DNA from: an uncultured Clostridia bacterium
GTDB taxonomy: Bacteria > Bacillota > Clostridia > Christensenellales > Pumilibacteraceae
Length of the DNA stretch: 55,025 nt
Direction of reading: 5' to 3'
Assembly: GCA_947598585.1 (NCBI GenBank)
Contig: CANQFK010000010.1
Span: 1-55,025, forward strand
Shown: one piece after another, positions 27,662 to 36,463 of the stretch
Position numbering within the stretch: the first letter of the stretch is position 1
Layout: every line of letters begins with the position of its first letter
Program-made: the position numbers and the translations under genes
The notes under the pieces: model-generated
The model's input: only the letters and a program-made list of their open reading frames with translations
Told to the model about the DNA's origin: nothing
Database searches by the model: none

Positions 27662-27717
27662 GAAGTAATTATATAAAAAATTATATTTTTCATGAATTTA
27701 TTTTTACCGAAAAAAAG

Positions 27718-27746
27718 TTGTAATTTCGTTTTTAATGTGATATTAT
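27718..27746 (+). promoter_or_regulatory. Promoter of ecfA1, leaderless geometry
   Basis: TTGTAA (27718-27723), 17-base spacer, TATTAT (27741-27746), ATTGCA, then the ATG at 27753. Confidence 0.7.
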
Positions 27747-27752
27747 ATTGCA

Positions 27753-28580
27753 ATGAGCTTTATTCGACTTGAAAACGTAAGTTACACTTACTCAAAGGGC
27801 GCTCAAAACGAAGTCAGAGCCGTAAAGGACCTCTCTCTCGATATAGAAGAGGGCGATCTCGTTGCGCTCGTTGGACACAACGGAAGCGGTAAGAGCACGG
27901 TCGCCAAACTTATGAACGGCTTGCTCGTTCCCACGTCGGGCAAGGTGACGGTAGACGGAATGGATACCGCGAACAAGAATTTGCTTTTCGATATAAGAAA
28001 AAACGTCGGCGTGGTCTTTCAGAACCCCGACAATCAGATGGTCGCCACCATAATAGAGGATGACGTGGCGTTCGGTCCCGAAAATCTCGGGCTCGATCCC
28101 AAGGAGATAAGGCGCAGAGTGGATTGGGCTTTAAAAAGCGTCGGTATGTACGAATATCGCGAAGGCGCTCCGTTCAGGCTCAGCGGCGGACAAAAACAGC
28201 GTATCGCCATAGCGGGCGTTCTCGCGTTGAAGCCGCGCGCGATGATCCTCGACGAATCGACTTCGATGCTCGATCCCGTCGGAAAAAAGGAGATAATGGA
28301 TATCGTGCTCAAACTCAATCGCGAGGAAAAGATCACTGTCATCATGATAACGCACTTCATGGACGAAGCGGCGCTTGCGGACAAGATCTTCGTCATGGAC
28401 GACGGCGATCTCCGTCTGAGCGGCGGAAAAGAGATCTTGCTTTCGCCCGTTTTGGAGCAAATGGGACTTAACGCGCCGCCCGCCGTTTCGATAGCAAAGA
28501 AGTTGCGCGCGGCGGGAATGGATATAGGCGAAGTGTTTACGCCCGAACAACTTGCGGAGGAAATATGTCGATCGTTATAA
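27753..28580 (+). CDS. ecfA1: ECF transporter ATPase 1
   Basis: 275 residues. Walker A GHNGSGKST at residues 41-49, Q-loop VVFQNPDNQ, signature LSGGQKQRIAIAG near residue 145, Walker B AMILDESTSMLDP (a Ser follows the catalytic Glu, as often in EcfA1) and H-loop ITHFMDE. With EcfA2 and EcfT it forms the shared energy module of group II ECF vitamin importers. No ribosome binding site precedes the ATG, which lies six bases after the -10 box, so translation probably starts at or next to the mRNA 5' end. Overlaps ecfA2 by 16 bases. Confidence 0.95.
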   Translation: MSFIRLENVSYTYSKGAQNEVRAVKDLSLDIEEGDLVALVGHNGSGKSTVAKLMNGLLVPTSGKVTVDGMDTANKNLLFDIRKNVGVVFQNPDNQMVATIIEDDVAFGPENLGLDPKEIRRRVDWALKSVGMYEYREGAPFRLSGGQKQRIAIAGVLALKPRAMILDESTSMLDPVGKKEIMDIVLKLNREEKITVIMITHFMDEAALADKIFVMDDGDLRLSGGKEILLSPVLEQMGLNAPPAVSIAKKLRAAGMDIGEVFTPEQLAEEICRSL

Positions 28581-29413
28581 AGGATCTCGGATACGAATAT
28601 TCTCCGCGCACGCCCTTTCGCAAAGTCGCGCTCGACGGCATAACCATGACGATAAACGACGGCGATTTCTTCGGCGTGATAGGGCATACGGGCAGCGGCA
28701 AAAGCACGCTCATAAGCCACTTGAACGGACTTATCAAACTCACCAAAGGCAGCGTGACCGTGAACGGCATAGACCTTGCGGGCAAATACGATCACAAAAA
28801 ATTGCGCTCCATAGTGGGCATGGTCTTTCAATATCCCGAATATCAACTCTTTGACGAAACGGTGGAGCGTGATGTGAGTTTCGGACCCAAAAACCTCGGA
28901 CTTGGCGAGGCGGAGATAAAGCGTAGGGCGGAGGACGCCATACGCCTCGTGGGGCTCGATTACGAAAAAATAAAGGACAGGTCGCCTTTTGAACTGAGCG
29001 GAGGGCAAATGCGTCGCGTAGCGCTTGCGGGCGTGCTTGCTATGAAGCCCGAGATATTGGTGCTTGACGAACCTACCGCGGGGCTCGATCCGCGCGGCAA
29101 GAGGGAAATATTGGAACTTGTCAAACGCGTAAAGGCCGAATGTCCCACCATAATCATGATATCGCACAATATGGACGAAATAGCGCAGTATTGCAATCGT
29201 ATCGCCGTCCTCGGCAAGGGCAAACTCGAAGGCGTGTTTACGCCCGAGGAACTTTTCGGACGCGAGGACATTATTTTGAAGTTGGGACTTAGGCTTCCCA
29301 CTCCCGCGCATATAGCGTATCTTCTGCGCCAAAAGGGATACGATATCCGCGCTACCGACGAGGACGGGCTGGTAAATGAGATATTGAGGCTCAAAGGAGC
29401 GAAAAATGCGTGA
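28565..29413 (+). CDS. ecfA2: ECF transporter ATPase 2
   Basis: 282 residues. Walker A GHTGSGKST at residues 40-48, Q-loop MVFQYPEYQLFDETV, signature LSGGQMRRVALAG near residue 143, Walker B ILVLDEPTAGLDPRG and H-loop ISHNMDE. The Q-loop and the LFDETV segment fit EcfA2. Second ATPase of the energy-coupling module; ribosome binding site GCGGAGG lies inside ecfA1. Overlaps ecfT by eight bases. Confidence 0.95.
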   Translation: MSIVIKDLGYEYSPRTPFRKVALDGITMTINDGDFFGVIGHTGSGKSTLISHLNGLIKLTKGSVTVNGIDLAGKYDHKKLRSIVGMVFQYPEYQLFDETVERDVSFGPKNLGLGEAEIKRRAEDAIRLVGLDYEKIKDRSPFELSGGQMRRVALAGVLAMKPEILVLDEPTAGLDPRGKREILELVKRVKAECPTIIMISHNMDEIAQYCNRIAVLGKGKLEGVFTPEELFGREDIILKLGLRLPTPAHIAYLLRQKGYDIRATDEDGLVNEILRLKGAKNA

Positions 29414-30311
29414 CGTTTCTTTCGGACAATACTATCCCGTAAAATCTCCCGTTCATCGCATGGACGCGAGGGCAAAACTCATTTTCGTTATCGCGTACAT
29501 CGTGCTGTTGTTCCTCATTCCCACCGTGGACAGTTCGCTTAAAAGGGGCGTTTCGCTCGGCGATTACACGGTAAGAGTCGCCGCGGCGTATTTTGCCATA
29601 TTGCTGTTTATGATCATCGTCGTGATATTGAGCAAAGTGCCGTTTGTCAAGGTGCTCAAAAGCATAAAGGCGGTAATTTTTCTTGTCGTGATGACAGCCG
29701 TTATCATGTTGCTGTTTTACAGCGGACAGGCGACGCACGTTTACTTCGAGTCGGGCATAATAAGCATTTCGCTCGAAGGCATAATGAGCGCGGTCACCAT
29801 GGCTCTCAGATTGTTCTTTCTCGTGATAGGACCGTCGCTATTAACGCTCACCACCACGCCCGTCGAACTCACCGACGGGATCGAAAGGTTACTTATGCCG
29901 CTCAGCTATATCAAAGTGCCCGTGCACGACATTGCCATAATCATGAGTATTGCGTTGAGGCTTATCCCCACGCTCATAGAGGAAACGGACAAGATAACCA
30001 ATGCGCAAAAAGCGCGTTGCGCCGACTTTGACAGCGGAAACATCTTTAAGCGGGCAAAGGCGCTCATTCCCGTACTTGTGCCGCTGCTCATTTCGTCGTT
30101 CAGGCGCGCCGACGAATTGGCGTACGCCATGGATTCAAGGTGCTATCGAGGCGCAAAGGGCAGAACGCGCATGAAGGTAATGAAGTTCGGGATACGCGAT
30201 CTCATAGGGCTATTTGTCATCGTGGCGGTGTTCTTTGTCGTGCTCATGTTCATATACGATTATTTCGGCGTTGCGACCGCGCTCTACAAGGTCGCGCTCG
30301 GCATATTATGA
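29406..30311 (+). CDS. ecfT: ECF transporter transmembrane component
   Basis: 301 residues. Opens with SPVHRMDARAKLIFVI, the normal EcfT start, followed by membrane helices; near residues 175-245 are the coupling helices with the two short Ala-Arg-Gly motifs, here QKARCADFDSG and MDSRCYRGAKGRTR. It links EcfA1/A2 to interchangeable substrate-binding S proteins. The FolT-like protein at 49712-50677 is one candidate partner. Ends in an ATGA shared with truA. Confidence 0.95.
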   Translation: MRDVSFGQYYPVKSPVHRMDARAKLIFVIAYIVLLFLIPTVDSSLKRGVSLGDYTVRVAAAYFAILLFMIIVVILSKVPFVKVLKSIKAVIFLVVMTAVIMLLFYSGQATHVYFESGIISISLEGIMSAVTMALRLFFLVIGPSLLTLTTTPVELTDGIERLLMPLSYIKVPVHDIAIIMSIALRLIPTLIEETDKITNAQKARCADFDSGNIFKRAKALIPVLVPLLISSFRRADELAYAMDSRCYRGAKGRTRMKVMKFGIRDLIGLFVIVAVFFVVLMFIYDYFGVATALYKVALGIL

Positions 30312-31036
30312 GGATAAAACTTATAATAGAATATGACGGAACAAACTTTTGCGGCTGGCAATATCAGCCCGGTTTGCGCACGGTCCAATCCGAACTCGAA
30401 AGCGCGATCGAAAAACTTACGGGCGAGAAGTCGCGCGTAACGGCGAGCGGAAGAACGGACGCGGGCGTGCACGCATTGGGTCAAACGGCGCACTTCGACA
30501 CGAACAAGGACCTCGGAGAAAAGTACGCGGGCGCGCTCAATTACTACCTGCCCCCCGATATACGCATAATAAGAGCCGAAAAAACGAGCGAGGACTTTCA
30601 CGCGCGCTTTTCAGCCAAAAACAAGACATACAAGTACGTCATTTACGAGGCGCAGACGGACAGCGCGATCTTGCGCGGACGAGCCGTAAGAGTGGGATAC
30701 AGGCTCAACGTCAGGGCGATGAACGCCGCCGCCCGAAGTTTTTTTGGCAAAAACGACTTTTCCGCGTTTATGAGCGCGGGTTCGGAAACGGTCACCACGG
30801 TGCGCACCGTCACCGATATAAGCGTAAAACGCAAGGACGGACTTATAATAATTTCGGTGAGCGCGGACGGATTTTTGTACAACATGGTACGCAAGATAGC
30901 CGCGGCGCTCATCAAGGCGGGCAGAGGCGCGCTCGACGGCGACGGGATAAAGGAGTTGCTTTGTAAGGGCGCGGTGTTTACGCCCGTAGCCCCGCCCGAG
31001 GGACTGTATCTTTACAAGGTGGAATACAAAATATGA
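30308..31036 (+). CDS. truA: tRNA pseudouridine synthase A
   Basis: Forms pseudouridine at positions 38-40 of the tRNA anticodon arm. 242 residues from the ATG at 30308 overlapping the ecfT stop. Seen are IEYDGTNFCGWQYQPG at the N-terminus, the catalytic Asp in SGRTDAGVHALGQ near residue 52, the HARFSAKNKTYKY segment near residue 98, and GFLYNMVRKIAAALIKAG near residue 190. The ecfA1-A2-T-truA order is common in Bacillota, where ribosomal protein genes usually flank it; they are absent here. Confidence 0.96.
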   Translation: MRIKLIIEYDGTNFCGWQYQPGLRTVQSELESAIEKLTGEKSRVTASGRTDAGVHALGQTAHFDTNKDLGEKYAGALNYYLPPDIRIIRAEKTSEDFHARFSAKNKTYKYVIYEAQTDSAILRGRAVRVGYRLNVRAMNAAARSFFGKNDFSAFMSAGSETVTTVRTVTDISVKRKDGLIIISVSADGFLYNMVRKIAAALIKAGRGALDGDGIKELLCKGAVFTPVAPPEGLYLYKVEYKI

Positions 31037-31503
31037 AAATTCTCATTATCGCGTGCGGCGATCTCGGCACGACGTACAAAGCGGGCGAAAAGCTGCGCGA
31101 ACTTATCGGCGGTGACCTCGGGGACGGCAAGATGAAGTACGACCTCGGCGATTACGATGCGGTGGTCATGGGCACCAACGTCAGATTCGGCAAATTCAAC
31201 AAGCGATTTTACAAAAACCTCAAAAAGATAAAAAAAGTCGATAAGGACTTATACATATACATTTGCGGAGCCGAAGCGGAAAAGAGCGAACATTATGTGG
31301 ACGCAATGCGTAAGGAAGCGCCGCTTGCAAAGGATATCGGATATTTTTGGGGCGAACTCGACGCATCGAAAGCCAAACGTATGGAAAAATATGCGATAGA
31401 AAGTTTTATTACGGGACGCAAAAAGGACGGGCTTGCCAAACCGCGCCTTCTCGACAAAAAGATAAGGGCGTTTGCGAGCGTCATAAAGGGCGAAGAAAAT
31501 TAA
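31033..31503 (+). CDS. Flavodoxin-like domain protein
   Basis: 156 residues. Starts with a beta strand and turn KILIIACGDLGTTYKAGEKL, close to the FMN phosphate loop of flavodoxins (usually T-x-T-G-x-T), then DYDAVVMGTNVRFGKFNKRF and LYIYICGAEAEKSEHY, which match the flavodoxin-domain group related to HemG-type proteins. The canonical phosphate loop is only partly kept. Begins in the four-base overlap with truA and ends the operon before a terminator. Cofactor and partner unknown. Confidence 0.65.
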   Translation: MKILIIACGDLGTTYKAGEKLRELIGGDLGDGKMKYDLGDYDAVVMGTNVRFGKFNKRFYKNLKKIKKVDKDLYIYICGAEAEKSEHYVDAMRKEAPLAKDIGYFWGELDASKAKRMEKYAIESFITGRKKDGLAKPRLLDKKIRAFASVIKGEEN

Positions 31504-31531
31504 AAAAGGGGACGATATCGTTCCCTTTTTA
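31500..31531. terminator. Terminator after the ecf-truA operon
   Basis: AAAAAGGGGACGA then TCGTTCCCTTTTT, a compact near-perfect stem with A-run and T-run, so it can work on both strands. Confidence 0.85.
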
Positions 31532-31593
31532 AGTACATTAGTTAAAAAACTTATCGCGGAAATGCCCGCGATCTTTGCCGTTTGCGTCAAAAC

Positions 31594-31926
31594 TTATTTG
31601 GCAAGTTTTACGGCTTCTTCGGAGCCTATGGCAAGCATTTTGCCGTTTCTGTAAATGGTAGACTTCAATAAGTTGTTATTCTTGGCTGCTTCTTCCGCTT
31701 GTTTTGCGCTGTCTTCGCTTGCAAACCAAGTAATGGTCACGGTATTCGTCAAGCCTTTCGATGCGGTAAGATTTGCCGTGCCGTCTTCGCTTTCGTTCAT
31801 AATGACGGTGTAGCCCTCTTTTTCGTACTTTTCTTTAAGGTCGGCGGGCTTCGGAGCTCCGCAAGCGGTAAGAGCGAACGTGGCTACCAAAAGAGTAAGA
31901 ACAAGAACAATGCTCAATTTCTTCAT
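31594..31926 (-). CDS. Small secreted lipoprotein, unknown function
   Basis: 110 residues from the ATG at 31926, which follows AAAGGAGGT. A signal peptide with lipobox LTAC makes C22 the lipidated residue. The mature part is about 88 residues, charged, with Lys, Glu and Ala helices and no conserved motif I know (it contains VTITWFASEDSAKQAEEAA near residue 70). Single gene with its own consensus promoter, divergent from spoIIE. Longer upstream reading would run through that promoter and is rejected. Confidence 0.8.
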   Translation of the reverse strand: MKKLSIVLVLTLLVATFALTACGAPKPADLKEKYEKEGYTVIMNESEDGTANLTASKGLTNTVTITWFASEDSAKQAEEAAKNNNLLKSTIYRNGKMLAIGSEEAVKLAK

Positions 31927-31975
31927 AAATGTTAACCTCCTTTTTTTATTAGGCCGAACTTGTCGACCGCTTTCG

Positions 31976-32004
31976 ATTATAGCTTTTGCCGCCTGAAAAG
32001 TCAA
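31976..32004 (-). promoter_or_regulatory. Promoter of the small lipoprotein gene
   Basis: Minus strand: TTGACT (32004-31999), 17-base spacer, TATAAT (31981-31976). Confidence 0.85.
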
Positions 32005-32094
32005 GCGAAATGCCGTCATAATACATTTTTTCTTTTTGTAACACACACATATGTGTATCGACTATTTTCAAATAGTGATCGCAAAACCGATTTT

Positions 32095-32159
32095 TTCGAC
32101 ATATTAGTCGCGTTTTCAACATTTTTTATAAAAAAATCAGGCATTTTATAATATATAAT
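32095..32159 (+). promoter_or_regulatory. Putative Spo0A-controlled promoter of spoIIE
   Basis: TTCGACA (32095-32101) is the reverse complement of the Spo0A box core TGTCGAA. Two overlapping TATAAT hexamers lie at 32147-32152 and 32154-32159, without a good -35 at normal spacing, as expected for a Spo0A-activated promoter. Confidence 0.45.
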
Positions 32160-32179
32160 CGCATAAAAGAGGTTTATTT

Positions 32180-34408
32180 ATGCGTAAAAAAGACATAATC
32201 GTATATTCGGTGTCCGCTCTCCTGTTTGTGATCCTGTCGCAAGCGAGATTTATGGATATCGCTCCGCTGAGCGTGGGGCTGCTTGCCGCGCTTTCCGCTT
32301 TGGGGCTGAACGCTCCCGTGCTTTCGCTGATGTTGATTTTGAGCGGAACGATAAACTTTTCGCTCGGCGGTCTTGTGTACAATATAGTTGCGGGCGTGGT
32401 TTTTTCGGCGATATGGCTCGTTTCGCTGAAATATAAGATAAAGAATTATGTTTATATGATAGGCGGGGCGCTTTCTCAGCTTGGACTTGCGGCTGCGGCG
32501 ATCGTCTTTAAAATGAGCGCCGTCGCGGTCATCGTGGCGATCTTTCTGTCCCTGGTCTTTGCATACCTTTGTTACAGCTTCGGAGTGCCCATAATAAAGA
32601 ATAAACTCAGATTCAAATTGCTCGACAGCGAACTTATAGCGGGCGGGATAGTCCTTGCGGCGATAGCGTACGGACTTGCGTCGATAGACCTCATATTTCC
32701 TTTGGCGCCGCTGTTCTTTGCCGCCGTCGTGCTTTTTTGCTGCAAGATCCTCGGGAGCGGCGGGATATGCGCGGGACTTTGCTTTGCGCTCGGCTTTGCC
32801 ATAAAGGACGGCGTGACGCTTGTCGGAGCATTCGTATTTATGTCCTTGGTCGCACTGCTGTTTATACCCGCGCCCAGGATATTATCGGCGTTTTCGCTCG
32901 TGCTCTCGTTTATAATGTATATATTCTTCTTCAACGTCGTGCCCGACAACGTGATATGGTGGATCGTCGCGCTCCTTGTCGGCGGGGCGGTCTATCTCAT
33001 CGTGCCCGCAAAGAAGTTGGAAGACGCTAAGGGATTTTTCGCGCCCGACGGCAGAAAGGCTTTGCGCGGAATGGTAAATCACGATCGAGTCGCGATAGGG
33101 CAAAAACTCGAAGCCGTGAGCGGCGTGTTCAACGAAATGAGTTCCATAATGGATTCGGGCGACGGCAAGGTCAGTTCCGATCATCTCGGCGAACTCACAT
33201 CTTCGCTTATCGGCGGAGTGTGCGTGCTTTGTCCTCAGTACGACACTTGCTCGCACAGCAGTATAATAGGTTGCGTTGGTTCGGTCATGGAAGCCGCGCT
33301 CGAAAACGGACGCGCCACGGTGGGAGAGTTGCCCGACCTCATAAAGAGCAATTGCGTATCCATAGCCTCGCTCATTTCGACGTCGAGCGAACTTGCCGCC
33401 CAATATACCGAAAGGCTGAAAAGGTTCAAAAACGTCAATGCGGCGAAAAAAATGGTGGCGTCGCAGCTTAAAGGCATGTCGGACATACTTTCGGCAATGG
33501 CAAAAAAGGAGGCAGAGCCGCTTAGATTCGACGCGGATATCGAAAAGAAGATAGTCGAGGAACTCACATATCGCATGGTGGTTACGTCCGAGGCTCTGGT
33601 GACGGGCAGCGACTATCCACTTTCCGTTATGCTTACGGTAGCGGGCGACACGGTGAACAAGGACACGATAAAACTCGTATTGAAGAAGTTGCTCGGAGTG
33701 CCGTTTACCATCGACAAGACCGAGAGCGGAAGTTTGTCGGGTCACACCATAGTGTACGCCTCGTCCAAACCGCGCTTCGACGTGGTATTTTCGGTGTGCG
33801 GTTGCGCCAAGGACAAGAGCGGCGTGAGCGGCGACTCACATTCGTTTATCAAGATAGACGATCACAGATTTATGATGGCGATATGCGACGGAATGGGTAG
33901 CGGAAAAAAAGCCAACGAATTTTCGAGTTCCACCATTTCGCTTATCGAAAACTTCTATAAAGCGGGCTTCAATCACAGTCTTGTGCTTAGCAGCGTGAAC
34001 GATTTCCTTACCCTTTCCACCGAAGAGATTTACAGCGCGGTGGACGTAGCGGTCGTAGACCTCGAAAACGGCATGTGCGACATAATTAAGATAGGTTCGC
34101 CTTGCAGCTACATAAAGACCAAGGACACCGTTATGCGTGTGGACGGCTCGTCTTTGCCCATAGGCGTGCTCGAAGAAATGAAACCCACCATAATAACTTA
34201 TCCGCTGAAAGGCGGCGAAACGGTCGTACTTACGAGCGACGGGGCGTCGGACAGTTTTTCGGGCGACTCCATGGCGGATATAATAAACAATTCGGTCAAG
34301 CTGCCCGAACAGCTGTGCAAGGCGGTGGTGGACGGCGCGCTCAAAAATACGCGTTCGCCCATCGACGACATTACCGTCGCCGCATTCCACATATTCGAGG
34401 CGGTTTAG
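32180..34408 (+). CDS. spoIIE: Stage II sporulation protein E, PP2C-type phosphatase
   Basis: 742 residues. About ten membrane helices in the first 280 residues, a central regulatory region with paired cysteines (CVLCPQYDTC near residue 358), and a C-terminal PP2C phosphatase of about 200 residues with MAICDGMGSGKKANEFSSSTI near residue 570 and LTSDGASDSFSG near residue 686. In Bacillus it dephosphorylates SpoIIAA and so activates sigma F in the forespore. Its presence supports endospore formation. Ribosome binding site AGAGGTTT before ATG. The neighbours are not sporulation genes. Confidence 0.92.
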   Translation: MRKKDIIVYSVSALLFVILSQARFMDIAPLSVGLLAALSALGLNAPVLSLMLILSGTINFSLGGLVYNIVAGVVFSAIWLVSLKYKIKNYVYMIGGALSQLGLAAAAIVFKMSAVAVIVAIFLSLVFAYLCYSFGVPIIKNKLRFKLLDSELIAGGIVLAAIAYGLASIDLIFPLAPLFFAAVVLFCCKILGSGGICAGLCFALGFAIKDGVTLVGAFVFMSLVALLFIPAPRILSAFSLVLSFIMYIFFFNVVPDNVIWWIVALLVGGAVYLIVPAKKLEDAKGFFAPDGRKALRGMVNHDRVAIGQKLEAVSGVFNEMSSIMDSGDGKVSSDHLGELTSSLIGGVCVLCPQYDTCSHSSIIGCVGSVMEAALENGRATVGELPDLIKSNCVSIASLISTSSELAAQYTERLKRFKNVNAAKKMVASQLKGMSDILSAMAKKEAEPLRFDADIEKKIVEELTYRMVVTSEALVTGSDYPLSVMLTVAGDTVNKDTIKLVLKKLLGVPFTIDKTESGSLSGHTIVYASSKPRFDVVFSVCGCAKDKSGVSGDSHSFIKIDDHRFMMAICDGMGSGKKANEFSSSTISLIENFYKAGFNHSLVLSSVNDFLTLSTEEIYSAVDVAVVDLENGMCDIIKIGSPCSYIKTKDTVMRVDGSSLPIGVLEEMKPTIITYPLKGGETVVLTSDGASDSFSGDSMADIINNSVKLPEQLCKAVVDGALKNTRSPIDDITVAAFHIFEAV

Positions 34409-34415
34409 ACATATA

Positions 34416-34444
34416 TTGACAAAGACATGGACATATGCTATAAT
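34416..34444 (+). promoter_or_regulatory. Consensus promoter with leaderless geometry
   Basis: TTGACA (34416-34421), 17-base spacer, TATAAT (34439-34444), TTCTTC, ATG at 34451. Both boxes are perfect. Confidence 0.85.
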
Positions 34445-34450
34445 TTCTTC

Positions 34451-34882
34451 ATGGATAACGCACAACTCATATATTTTATCGTCGTGGGGACGCTCATAGC
34501 GTTTTGCGTCGTTTCTTTCGTTTTGATCGCGGCATGCGGGAGCGGCAAAGGCGTAAAGATATTCTTTTGCGTTTTCGACGTCGTGATACTTCTGTTGAGC
34601 ATTTTGTTCGCGCTTATTTGGAAAGGCATTATTTTCGACGCGCTTGCGCCCGTGATGTCCGCGATAAAGAGGGCAATAGTCGCGCCTTATCTCGCTATGG
34701 CGCTCGTCATGGTTTATACGAGCGAATTAACGGGCTTGATCTTATCGATAGGCAAGGGCAAAAAGGCGGTCGAAGATGCCCCCATGCCCGCGCAAAAGCC
34801 GACAGAATACGTTTTGCCCGACAATCGCCGCAAGGCGGACGAAAGAAAACACGGGGATTACAAGATCTCGGAGGACAAATAA
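34451..34882 (+). CDS. Small membrane protein of unknown function
   Basis: 143 residues with three predicted membrane helices (near residues 4-28, 36-58 and 72-95) and a polar, Lys-rich tail. No family recognised. The ATG at 34451 lies where transcription should start, six bases after a perfect TATAAT; the earlier ATG at 34427 is inside the promoter, so it is rejected. It precedes the ROK kinase gene by a single base, with the ROK ribosome binding site inside its end, so the two are in one operon with rubrerythrin. Confidence 0.75.
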   Translation: MDNAQLIYFIVVGTLIAFCVVSFVLIAACGSGKGVKIFFCVFDVVILLLSILFALIWKGIIFDALAPVMSAIKRAIVAPYLAMALVMVYTSELTGLILSIGKGKKAVEDAPMPAQKPTEYVLPDNRRKADERKHGDYKISEDK

Positions 34883-35818
34883 ATGAAAATTTTTGCGGGA
34901 GTGGATATAGGCGGCACGACGACCAAAGTGGGCGCGCTCGGCGATGAGTTCGACAGCGTTTCGTTTGCCACTCCTCGGAACAAAGACGCGCTTACGGAGT
35001 CGATAGTCGAGGCGCTTAAAAAACTCGGTCGCGGCAGGAAGTTCGCGGGCGTGGGAGTAGGCTGTCCGGGCGCCGTGGACCTCGGCGGCAAGGTGGACAA
35101 TATGCCCAATCTCGGCATCGAAGATCTCGACATAGGGGAGAGATTGAGGTCGGCGTTAAATGTCCCCGTCGCCGTTACAAACGACGCCAACGTCGCGGCT
35201 TTGGGCGAGAGCAAGCGTTGGGATCTGAGCGATCTCGTTATGCTTACGCTGGGCACGGGCGTGGGCGGCGGCATAGTCATAGGCGGAAAGATCTACGAGG
35301 GGCATAACGGAAAAGCCGCCGAACTCGGTCACATGATAATAGAGGCGGGTGGCAGAAAGTGCGCGTGCGGAATGAACGGCTGCTTGGAGGCTTACGCTTC
35401 GGCGTCGGCGCTCATAGCGTCCACGGTGCGCGCCATGGAACGCCATGCCGATTCGCTCATGTGGGAACTGTGTCCGAACATAGACGCCGTGGATGGCAAG
35501 GTCGCGTTCGAGGCGGAGAAGCTGGGCGACAAGGCGGCGCGGGAAGTGACGGAGGAGTACATAAACTATCTCGGCATAGGGATATTAAATATTTGTAATA
35601 TTTTTCGCCCCGAGGCTATAATAATAGGAGGAGGGATATCCGAGCAGGGCGAGAATTTGCTCGCCCGCGTGCGCAGATTTTGTCTTAAATTCGACTATGG
35701 GTATAAAAATGCGCCCCGTCCGCAAATACTAAAAGCGAAACTCGGTCCGCTCGCGGGTCTGTACGGAGCTATCGAGATGATCAAGTATAAAGTGGAGGAT
35801 AACAATGAAAGACCTTAA
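34883..35818 (+). CDS. ROK family sugar kinase (glucokinase-like)
   Basis: 311 residues. ATP-binding GVDIGGTTTKVGAL at the N-terminus, catalytic Asp in VTNDANVAALGE near residue 98, GTGVGGGIVIGG near residue 128, and the ROK zinc motif ELGHM then CACGMNGCLEAYAS near residues 150-172. Phosphorylates a hexose with ATP; glucose is the most likely substrate in clostridia, but N-acetylmannosamine or others are possible. Ribosome binding site CGGAGGA. Overlaps the rubrerythrin start by 14 bases. Confidence 0.92.
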   Translation: MKIFAGVDIGGTTTKVGALGDEFDSVSFATPRNKDALTESIVEALKKLGRGRKFAGVGVGCPGAVDLGGKVDNMPNLGIEDLDIGERLRSALNVPVAVTNDANVAALGESKRWDLSDLVMLTLGTGVGGGIVIGGKIYEGHNGKAAELGHMIIEAGGRKCACGMNGCLEAYASASALIASTVRAMERHADSLMWELCPNIDAVDGKVAFEAEKLGDKAAREVTEEYINYLGIGILNICNIFRPEAIIIGGGISEQGENLLARVRRFCLKFDYGYKNAPRPQILKAKLGPLAGLYGAIEMIKYKVEDNNERP

Positions 35819-36344
35819 CGGAACAAAGACTCAGGCAAACTTGCTCGCCGCATTTGCGGGAGAATCGATGGCGCGAAACAAATACACCTTTTATGCGAAC
35901 AAGGCAAAGAAAGAGGGCTACGAACAGATCTCGGGCATATTCTCGGAGATCGCGGACAACGAACGCGCTCATGCCATGATCTGGTTCAGCCGACTTCACG
36001 GCGGGATAGCGGACACCAAGTCCAACTTGCTCGACGCCGCCGAGGGCGAATACGCGGAGTGGGCGGATATGTACAAGCGATTTGCCGCGGACGCGCGCGA
36101 AGAGGGCTTCGAGGATATTGCGACGCTTTTTGAAAAGGTCGGCGATATAGAGCAGGAGCACGAGCAAAGATACAGGGAACTTCTCGACAACCTCGAAAAC
36201 GACAGAGTGTTTTCGCGCCCGCAGGAAAAGATATGGATATGCAGAAATTGCGGACATATACACTTTGGGACCGAGGCGCCCGAAACCTGTCCCGTTTGTT
36301 CGCACCCGAGGGCGTATTTCGAGATAAAAGCGGAAAATTATTGA
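35805..36344 (+). CDS. Rubrerythrin
   Basis: 179 residues. N-terminal ferritin-like di-iron domain with ExxH-type ligands in ADNERAHAMIW near residue 50 and GDIEQEHEQRY near residue 115; C-terminal rubredoxin-like domain with CRNCG and CPVCSH. Reduces hydrogen peroxide in strict anaerobes, which fits an anaerobic clostridium. Ribosome binding site GGAGGA inside the ROK gene; terminator downstream. Confidence 0.95.
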   Translation: MKDLNGTKTQANLLAAFAGESMARNKYTFYANKAKKEGYEQISGIFSEIADNERAHAMIWFSRLHGGIADTKSNLLDAAEGEYAEWADMYKRFAADAREEGFEDIATLFEKVGDIEQEHEQRYRELLDNLENDRVFSRPQEKIWICRNCGHIHFGTEAPETCPVCSHPRAYFEIKAENY

Positions 36345-36395
36345 TATATCATGTAGACATTATATAGCAGGATATATTCCAAAATTTGTGTAAAC

Positions 36396-36440
36396 GAAAA
36401 GGCTGCGGATAAGCGTTATCTTATCTCACAGCCTTTTTTG
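36396..36440 (+). terminator. Terminator after rubrerythrin
   Basis: AAAAGGCTG ... CAGCCTTTT with inner stem GATAAG/CTTATC, followed by a T-run. Sits between convergent rubrerythrin and nhaC genes. Confidence 0.85.
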
Positions 36441-36463
36441 CTTCTGAATTTTTTATGATCGAC

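Noticed and set aside
28034..29332. A 432-codon minus-strand frame opposite ecfA1/ecfA2
   Set aside because: Shadow of two genuine ATPases, rich in His and Arg as antisense frames usually are here.
34427..34450. Earlier ATG for the small membrane protein
   Set aside because: It lies between the -35 and -10 boxes of the consensus promoter, so it would not be transcribed.
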